In this document: one piece after another, positions 7,372 to 13,453 of the stretch | Numbering within the stretch: position 1 is the first letter of the stretch | Layout: every line of letters starts with the position of its first letter | DNA from: JALHTV01 sp049510055 | Lineage (GTDB): Bacteria; Planctomycetota; Phycisphaerae; SM23-33 | Assembly: GCA_049510055.1 (NCBI GenBank) | Contig: JBEKZI010000061.1 | Coordinates: 1 to 13,453, forward strand | DNA: 13,453 nt | Direction of reading: 5' to 3' | Program-made: the position numbers and the translations under genes | Notes under the pieces: generated by a model | Database searches by the model: none | Told to the model about the DNA's origin: nothing | What the model saw: only the letters and a program-made list of their open reading frames with translations

Positions 7372-7380
7372 CCGGCGGGC
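7362..7380 (+). terminator. Hairpin spanning the convergent stop codons
   Basis: GCCTGCC (7362-7368) pairs with GGCGGGC (7374-7380) over a 5-nt loop, TAGCC, with one G-U pair in the plus-strand transcript. The overlapping stop codons of pgeF and the thioesterase sit at the loop. There is no T-tract, so intrinsic termination is uncertain. Confidence 0.35.
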
Positions 7381-7778
7381 GCCTCGCCGCGAATGGCGTC
7401 GGGGATGGGGATCACCTGCCCGTTGCGGTCCACGCACGCCAGCGTCGTGCCGGCCGTGGCGATAAGCCTGCCGTCGGGGCCGCGAAGCTCGTATTCGTGG
7501 TCGATCTTGGCCTGGCCCATGGCCGTGATGCGCGTGATGAGCGTGACGACCTCGTCGTACTGGGCGGGGCTGTGATACTTGGCCCAGCATCGGGCGACGA
7601 CGAAGAACACCCCCGCGGCCTCCAGGTCGCGATAGGAAACGCCCGCGGCCCGCAGCAGCTCGGTCCGGCCCATCTCGAAATAGGGCCAGTAGCGGCTGTG
7701 GTGCAGCGCGCCCATCCGGTCCACCTCGGCGTAGCGGACGCGGATGTCCAAGCGGCATTCCTGCGGCGGCGTCGGCAT
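7368..7778 (-). CDS. Hotdog-fold acyl-CoA thioesterase, YbgC/4-hydroxybenzoyl-CoA thioesterase family
   Basis: A 136-residue single-domain hotdog thioesterase that should hydrolyse an acyl-CoA (or acyl-ACP) thioester in the cytoplasm. The diagnostic N-terminal motif is V-R-Y-A-E-V-D-R-M-G-A-L-H-H-S-R-Y: D20 is the expected catalytic aspartate, and the helix after it, YFEMGRTELLRAAGVSYRDLE, is typical of the family. The ATG at 7778 has an excellent ribosome-binding site on the minus strand (AAGGAG, 8 nt before), which settles the start. Its stop overlaps that of pgeF (shared CTAG, 7368-7371). It is divergent from rpsU. YbgC itself belongs to the Tol-Pal operon in proteobacteria, but no tol or pal gene is visible here, so the physiological substrate stays open. 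Confidence 0.9.
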   Translation of the reverse strand: MPTPPQECRLDIRVRYAEVDRMGALHHSRYWPYFEMGRTELLRAAGVSYRDLEAAGVFFVVARCWAKYHSPAQYDEVVTLITRITAMGQAKIDHEYELRGPDGRLIATAGTTLACVDRNGQVIPIPDAIRGEAPAG

Positions 7779-7887
7779 GGGGACGGCTCCTTCAATCCAT
7801 CGCGTGCGTCGCCAAACTGTACATTCTGCCGGCTTTTAAGCAAGCAAGACTGCCCGCAGCGCCGTCGGGGCACAGGCCCAAAAAGGC

Positions 7888-7915
7888 TTGAAGTGCCGGC
7901 GGAAATCCCTATCAT
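7888..7915 (+). promoter_or_regulatory. Candidate sigma70-type promoter of rpsU
   Basis: TTGAAG (7888-7893), 16-nt spacer, TATCAT (7910-7915), placed 65 nt before the rpsU start. Initiation near 7922 would put the hairpin at 7935-7958 within the rpsU 5' leader. Confidence 0.5.
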
Positions 7916-7934
7916 ACATCGGCCTTTTAAATGG

Positions 7935-7958
7935 GCCTGGGGCCTGGCGGCCCCGGGC
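7935..7958 (+). promoter_or_regulatory. Strong leader hairpin directly upstream of the rpsU ribosome-binding site
   Basis: GCCTGGGGCC (7935-7944) pairs with GGCCCCGGGC (7949-7958) over the tetraloop TGGC: ten base pairs, nine Watson-Crick and one G-U. The purine-rich GGAAAGGA that likely serves as ribosome-binding site starts at the very next base (7959). The position suggests control of translation or mRNA stability; function is inferred. Confidence 0.6.
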
Positions 7959-7980
7959 GGAAAGGAACAGTGATTCAGGA

Positions 7981-8163
7981 ATGATCAAGGTCAAAGCCAG
8001 AGGCAGTGAGTCGGTCCAGCAGATGATCCGGCGATTCAAAAAGATGTGCGAAAAAGAAGGCCTGGTCAAGGACATCAAGCGGAACAGTTATTACGAGAAG
8101 CCCTCCGAGCGTCGCCGCCGCCGCGCCCGCAAGAGTTTCAAGCGGACTATGTTCCCCACCTAG
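7981..8163 (+). CDS. rpsU: 30S ribosomal protein S21
   Basis: A 60-residue small, very basic ribosomal protein of the S21 family, which sits on the 30S platform near the anti-Shine-Dalgarno end of 16S rRNA and helps early initiation. The opening MIKVKARGSESVQQMIRRFKK is followed by the family-typical ...YYEKPSERRRRRARKSFKR basic tail. The same frame is open back to 7888, but the S21 homology begins at the ATG at 7981. Upstream purines (GGAAAGGA, 7959-7966) end 14 nt before the start, and AGGA also abuts the ATG directly, so the exact ribosome-binding geometry is unusual. A strong hairpin precedes it. Divergent from the thioesterase; the next gene hppA begins 216 nt later. Confidence 0.96.
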   Translation: MIKVKARGSESVQQMIRRFKKMCEKEGLVKDIKRNSYYEKPSERRRRRARKSFKRTMFPT

Positions 8164-8216
8164 GAGCGACCGTGGCTGCGGACGGTTGGACGTTTTTAAC
8201 TAACCCAAATGAGTCG

Positions 8217-8260
8217 ATAACCGGCCGAGCAACGGAGTTGTGCCGCTGCCCGGCCGTTAT
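8217..8260 (+). promoter_or_regulatory. Long imperfect hairpin between rpsU and hppA
   Basis: ATAACCGGCCG (8217-8227) pairs with CGGCCGTTAT (8251-8260) with one bulged C. The stem continues inward after an A-C mismatch: GCAACGG (8229-8235) with CCGCTGC (8243-8249), one A-C mismatch, loop AGTTGTG. It is directly followed by a small inverted repeat TTATGG-TT-CCATAA (8257-8270) and A7, but no T-tract, so it is not a standard intrinsic terminator on either strand. It may end rpsU transcripts by another route or form part of the hppA leader. I found no convincing promoter elsewhere in 8164-8379. Confidence 0.5.
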
Positions 8261-8379
8261 GGTTCCATAAAAAAAGTTGCGGGCGCCGCCGGTGTTTCTC
8301 GGTGAATAGGCTGTTTGAGTGGATCGTGCGTGGGGTGGGACAACACAGGTCGGGGTTACAGGAAAGAGGTAGCGTGACC

Positions 8380-10929
<2,550 letters not shown>

Positions 10930-10942
10930 TCTGCGGATCGAG

Positions 10943-11350
10943 GTGGGACGGTTGGCCAAGCGTACCAGTAGGCAGGACCCCGCCAGGATGCTGGCGATCG
11001 AGGCGGCACGGATCGCCGAGGACGACAAAACTGAAGATATTGTCGTGCTGGACCTGCGGAGCGTCAGCCCGGTGACGTCGTATTTCGTGATCGGCACCGG
11101 CTCCTCCGACCGCCAGATGCGCACGGTGGCCGACGACGTCGCCGAATACGGCCGAAAAGTCGGCCAGCCCGTCTGGCATGTGGCCGGCCAGCAGTCCGGC
11201 GAATGGATCGTGATGGACTTCGTGGACGTCGTGGTCCACCTCTTTGATCCGTCCCATCGGCGGTATTACGATCTGGAGTTGATCTGGGGCGAGTCGCCGC
11301 GAGTCCGCTGGCGCCGCCCCCGGCGTCGGAAGGCCAAGCCGACCAAATAA
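10943..11350 (+). CDS. rsfS: Ribosome silencing factor RsfS (Iojap/DUF143 family)
   Basis: RsfS binds ribosomal protein uL14 on the 50S subunit and blocks joining with 30S, slowing translation in starvation or stationary phase. The 135-residue protein shows the family core: DIVVLDLRSVSPVTSYFVIGTG (about 32-53), S-x-R-Q-M, then WIVMDFVDVVVHLFDPSHRRYYDLELIW. The C-terminus is an unusually basic tail rich in Arg and Lys (about 120-135), which may add rRNA affinity (inference). The start is either GTG at 10943 or TTG at 10952; the latter has GAGGTG (10940-10945) 6 nt before it, so it is a serious alternative, differing by only three residues. It lies 13 nt after hppA and is probably co-transcribed with it and with argS. 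Confidence 0.94.
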   Translation: MGRLAKRTSRQDPARMLAIEAARIAEDDKTEDIVVLDLRSVSPVTSYFVIGTGSSDRQMRTVADDVAEYGRKVGQPVWHVAGQQSGEWIVMDFVDVVVHLFDPSHRRYYDLELIWGESPRVRWRRPRRRKAKPTK

Positions 11351-11351
11351 C

Positions 11352-11377
11352 GCTTCGACGTGGCTCAGCGTCGAAGC
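11352..11377 (+). promoter_or_regulatory. Perfect 9-bp hairpin between rsfS and argS
   Basis: GCTTCGACG (11352-11360) and CGTCGAAGC (11369-11377) are exact inverted copies around an 8-nt loop, starting 1 nt after the rsfS stop codon. No T-tract follows, so it is more likely an intercistronic processing or stability element than a full terminator. It also argues against the in-frame GTG at 11360 as the argS start. Confidence 0.55.
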
Positions 11378-11413
11378 CGCACGAAGCGAACCGATCTCTC
11401 TGCGGCGGGCGAT

Positions 11414-13189
11414 ATGAACCTCAAGGCCGAACTGGAACGTCGCATCACCGCGGCCCTGGCCGCCTGCGGGGCGCCGGCCGGCTCCCCGGCCATCATCGCC
11501 CAGGCCGGCCGGAGCGAATTCGGGGATTACCAAGCCAACGGCATCATGCCCGCCGCCAAGGCCCTGGGCGCCAAGCCCCGCGACCTGGCGGAAAAAGTAA
11601 TCGTCCAGCTCTCTCCCGGCGGGGCGGGCGACCTTTCGGACCTGGCCGAGCCGCCGACGGTCGCCGGGCCGGGCTTCATCAACATCCGCCTCAAGGCCGA
11701 CTGGCTCGCACGCCAGCTCGGCGCCGTCGGGGGCGATGAGCACCTGGGCGTCCAGCGGGCCGAAGGCAAGAGCCGCCAGACTGTCGTTGTGGACTATTCC
11801 GGGCCGAACTTGGCCAAGGAGATGCACGTCGGCCACCTCCGCAGCACCATCATCGGCGACGCCCTGGCGAGGGTGCTGGACTTTCTGGGCCACAAGACCA
11901 TCCGCCAAAACCATGTTGGCGATTGGGGAACACAATTCGGGATGCTGATTCAGTACATGGAGGAAAAAACAGGGTACAAAACCGTTGGTGTGACTGCCGT
12001 TGGTCCACTCTCCATGCTGGCCGACCTGGAAGAGTTCTACAGAAAAGCCAAAGCCTTATATGATGAGGATCCCTCCTTTGCCACCAGAGCTAGAGAACGT
12101 GTCGTCAAACTTCAACAAGGGGATTACCTCACGCGGTTGGGTTGGCAATGGTTCTTGGCTGAGTCTGTGTCGCATGTCTCAGCCGTGTACAAGAGACTTG
12201 AAGTTCTTCTGCAAGCCACCGATGTTCGCGGCGAGAGCGCCTACAACGACGACCTGCCAAAGGTTGTGGAGGACCTTCGCAAGGCCGGGCTGCTGAAGGA
12301 AAGCCAAGGCGCGCAGTGCGTGTTCCTGCCGCAGTTCCGGGACAAGGAAGGCCACGAGCTGCCGCTGATCGTGCAGAAGACCGATGAGGGGTATCTGTAC
12401 GCCACGACCGACCTGGCCGCGATCCGCTACCGGGTGCGAGAACTGAAGGCCGACCGTATCCTGTACGTCACCGACTCGCGGCAGGCGTTGCACTTCCGCC
12501 AGGTTTTCGCGGTCGCCCGGGCGGCCAAGTTCGCCCCGCCGGCTGTTTTGTTGGAGCACGTGGCCTTCGGCATGATGCTAGGGGCCGACGGCAAGCCCTT
12601 CAAGACGCGCGAGGGCGGCACGGTGAAGCTGATGGCCCTGCTGGACGAAGCCGAGCAACGGGCGTTCGACCTGGTTACTGAAAAGAGCCCCGAGCTCGAT
12701 GAGGCCCGCCGCCGCGAGATTGCCCGTGTCGTGGGCATCGGGGCGGTCAAGTACGCCGACCTGGCCCAGAACCGCACCAGCGATTACGTGTTCGCCTGGG
12801 ACAAGATGCTCAGCCTGGAGGGTAACACCGCGCCGTACATGCAGTACGCCTACGCCCGCATTCGCAGCATCTTCCGCAAGGATCAAACAAATGGCTCGTC
12901 TCAAAAGGGCGACGTTCTTATCCGCGAGCCGGCGGAAAGGGCCTTGGCGCTGAAGCTGGTGCAATTCCCCGAGACCGTCGCGGCCGTGGCGGCCGAGTGT
13001 CTGCCCAACGTGCTGTGCGCGTACCTCTACGACTTGGCGGGGGCGTTCATGGGCTTCTACGAGAGCTGCCCGGTCCTCCAGAGTGCCCCGCCGTTACGGG
13101 ACAGCCGGCTGGCCCTGTGCGGTCTGACGGCCCGGACCATCCAAACGGGCTTGAAGCTGTTGGGCATCCAGACGATCGAGCAGATGTAG
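11414..13189 (+). CDS. argS: Arginyl-tRNA synthetase
   Basis: ArgS charges tRNA(Arg) with arginine using ATP, releasing AMP and PPi. The 591-residue class I enzyme has the N-terminal Add-1 tRNA-binding domain (about 1-110, with the QAGRSEFGDYQANG block), the HIGH signature HVGH (138-141) inside SGPNLAKEMHVGHLRSTIIGD, HVGDWGTQFGML, the GESAYNDDL stretch, ATTDLAAIRYR, and GKPFKTR (393-399) in place of a KMSKS loop, which is normal for many bacterial ArgS. The C-terminal anticodon-binding domain contains QYAYARIRSI and ends near ...LLGIQTIEQM. I start at the ATG at 11414; earlier in-frame codons lie in a hairpin. Residues about 165-271 are encoded by a patch of clearly lower GC and different codon use (AGA arginine codons), although the protein stays family-typical there. 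Confidence 0.97.
   Translation: MNLKAELERRITAALAACGAPAGSPAIIAQAGRSEFGDYQANGIMPAAKALGAKPRDLAEKVIVQLSPGGAGDLSDLAEPPTVAGPGFINIRLKADWLARQLGAVGGDEHLGVQRAEGKSRQTVVVDYSGPNLAKEMHVGHLRSTIIGDALARVLDFLGHKTIRQNHVGDWGTQFGMLIQYMEEKTGYKTVGVTAVGPLSMLADLEEFYRKAKALYDEDPSFATRARERVVKLQQGDYLTRLGWQWFLAESVSHVSAVYKRLEVLLQATDVRGESAYNDDLPKVVEDLRKAGLLKESQGAQCVFLPQFRDKEGHELPLIVQKTDEGYLYATTDLAAIRYRVRELKADRILYVTDSRQALHFRQVFAVARAAKFAPPAVLLEHVAFGMMLGADGKPFKTREGGTVKLMALLDEAEQRAFDLVTEKSPELDEARRREIARVVGIGAVKYADLAQNRTSDYVFAWDKMLSLEGNTAPYMQYAYARIRSIFRKDQTNGSSQKGDVLIREPAERALALKLVQFPETVAAVAAECLPNVLCAYLYDLAGAFMGFYESCPVLQSAPPLRDSRLALCGLTARTIQTGLKLLGIQTIEQM
11906..12226 (+). other. Low-GC, foreign-codon patch inside argS
   Basis: Counting 11941-12240 gives 155 G or C in 300 bases (about 52%), against 42/60 at 11821-11880 and 39/60 at 12301-12360. 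Four AGA arginine codons, a TTA leucine codon, ACA codons and a run of CAA codons cluster here; in the parts of argS I read outside the patch Arg is CGN. Reading frame and motifs are intact. This looks like an intragenic replacement by homologous recombination from a lower-GC relative; edges are approximate. Confidence 0.6.
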
Positions 13190-13297
13190 CCGCGGACAGG
13201 GCGGTCCGGCTGCTTCGCTGCGCTACGCCATGACAGGTCCAAGGGGCCTGGAAATCGCTTGCGGAGGGGGTTCTTTCCCGCCGATACTCAAGCCCCT
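13190..13297. other. Intergenic region after argS with a small hairpin
   Basis: CAGGTCC (13234-13240) and GGGCCTG (13244-13250) can form a 7-bp stem (one G-U pair) with the 3-nt loop AAG, a possible transcription end for the argS unit though no T-tract follows. Purine-rich GGAGGGGG (13263-13270) is too far (about 27 nt) to serve the next start codon. No promoter stands out. Confidence 0.35.
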
Positions 13298-13453
13298 ATG
13301 GGCAATGGCAAGCGGCAGGAAAATGAGTCCATCGCTCCTTCGCTGCAGCTGGGGACGGCCGGGCGCGGGCTATGGGGCGAATTACTCCAGCGAAAGGCCG
13401 TGGTGGCGGCGGCGATTTTCCTGATTCTCCTGGCGGCGTATCATGCCAACGTC
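13298..13453 (+). CDS. N-terminal fragment of a putative membrane protein
   Basis: From the ATG at 13298 the frame stays open for 52 codons to the window edge. The first 30 or so residues are polar, then Q-R-K precedes a hydrophobic run (about residues 34-48, VVAAAIFLILLAAYH) that looks like a first transmembrane helix with its N-terminus in the cytoplasm. The frame is open further upstream (TTG at 13259), but no ribosome-binding site decides the start. A competing plus-strand frame (13230-13424) is rich in Arg, Ser, Gly and Trp, lacks any membrane segment and looks like a shadow. The family cannot be recognised from this fragment; multi-helix envelope enzymes such as exosortases begin in a similar way, but that is only a guess. 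Confidence 0.5.
   Translation, partial: MGNGKRQENESIAPSLQLGTAGRGLWGELLQRKAVVAAAIFLILLAAYHANV

Noticed and set aside
7888..7980. Possible 31-residue N-terminal extension of S21
   Set aside because: It would start at the -35-like box and run through the leader hairpin; S21 homology begins at 7981.
12590..12610. Apparent loss of the KMSKS motif in ArgS
   Set aside because: Many bacterial arginyl-tRNA synthetases naturally lack canonical KMSKS; GKPFKTR is the usual replacement, so this is not a defect.
13230..13424. A 64-codon frame after argS
   Set aside because: Its product is low-complexity Arg/Ser/Gly/Trp; the overlapping frame from 13298 encodes a plausible transmembrane segment and stays open.

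Overview
The window is a compact, GC-rich (about 60-70% in the coding stretches I counted) bacterial chromosome segment. It carries ten complete protein genes, a gene cut off at each end, and short intergenic regions. Gene content is mostly housekeeping: translation (gatB, rpsU, rsfS, argS), cell envelope (murI, pgeF, two glycosyltransferases) and energy (membrane pyrophosphatase). I see no rRNA, tRNA, CRISPR array, transposase, integrase or phage gene. The mix of a separate rpsU, a divergent membrane pyrophosphatase, weak use of Shine-Dalgarno sites at several genes and high GC would fit a Planctomycetota (Phycisphaerae-like) genome. That placement is inference from general impression, not from a marker I could align.

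Layout. On the minus strand (1-2167) a dolichyl-phosphate-mannose-synthase-like family 2 glycosyltransferase is followed after 13 nt by gatB, which runs off the left edge. A 110-bp divergent promoter region (2168-2277) separates it from a plus-strand block. That block holds an ArnT-like GT39 membrane glycosyltransferase, murI, a HEAT-repeat lipoprotein (ATGA overlap with murI), a zinc-dependent MDR dehydrogenase and pgeF (11-bp overlap with the dehydrogenase). A minus-strand hotdog thioesterase (7368-7778) converges on pgeF so tightly that the two stop codons share one CTAG. From a second divergent region (7779-7980) a rightward block starts: rpsU, a structured 216-nt gap, hppA, rsfS, argS, and the first 52 codons of an unidentified membrane protein cut by the right edge.

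How the genes fit together. The GT2/GT39 pair suggests the two-step scheme in which a polyprenyl-phosphate sugar is made on the cytoplasmic face and its sugar is transferred on the outer face. murI (D-glutamate supply) and pgeF (peptidoglycan editing) give the middle block a wall theme. In the right block ArgS releases pyrophosphate and HppA uses pyrophosphate to pump cations, while RpsU and RsfS act on the ribosome, so the cluster has a translation and energy-recovery theme.

I do not find a clearly new multi-gene system. The points most worth a second look are: a low-GC patch with foreign codon use inside argS; a pyrophosphatase that keeps the catalytic residues but has a broken D-x7-K-x-E motif and the K+-independence lysine; -10-like boxes 7-9 nt before the ATG of three genes lacking a Shine-Dalgarno site (possible leaderless mRNAs); and several strong hairpins around rpsU, between rsfS and argS, and at the pgeF/thioesterase junction.
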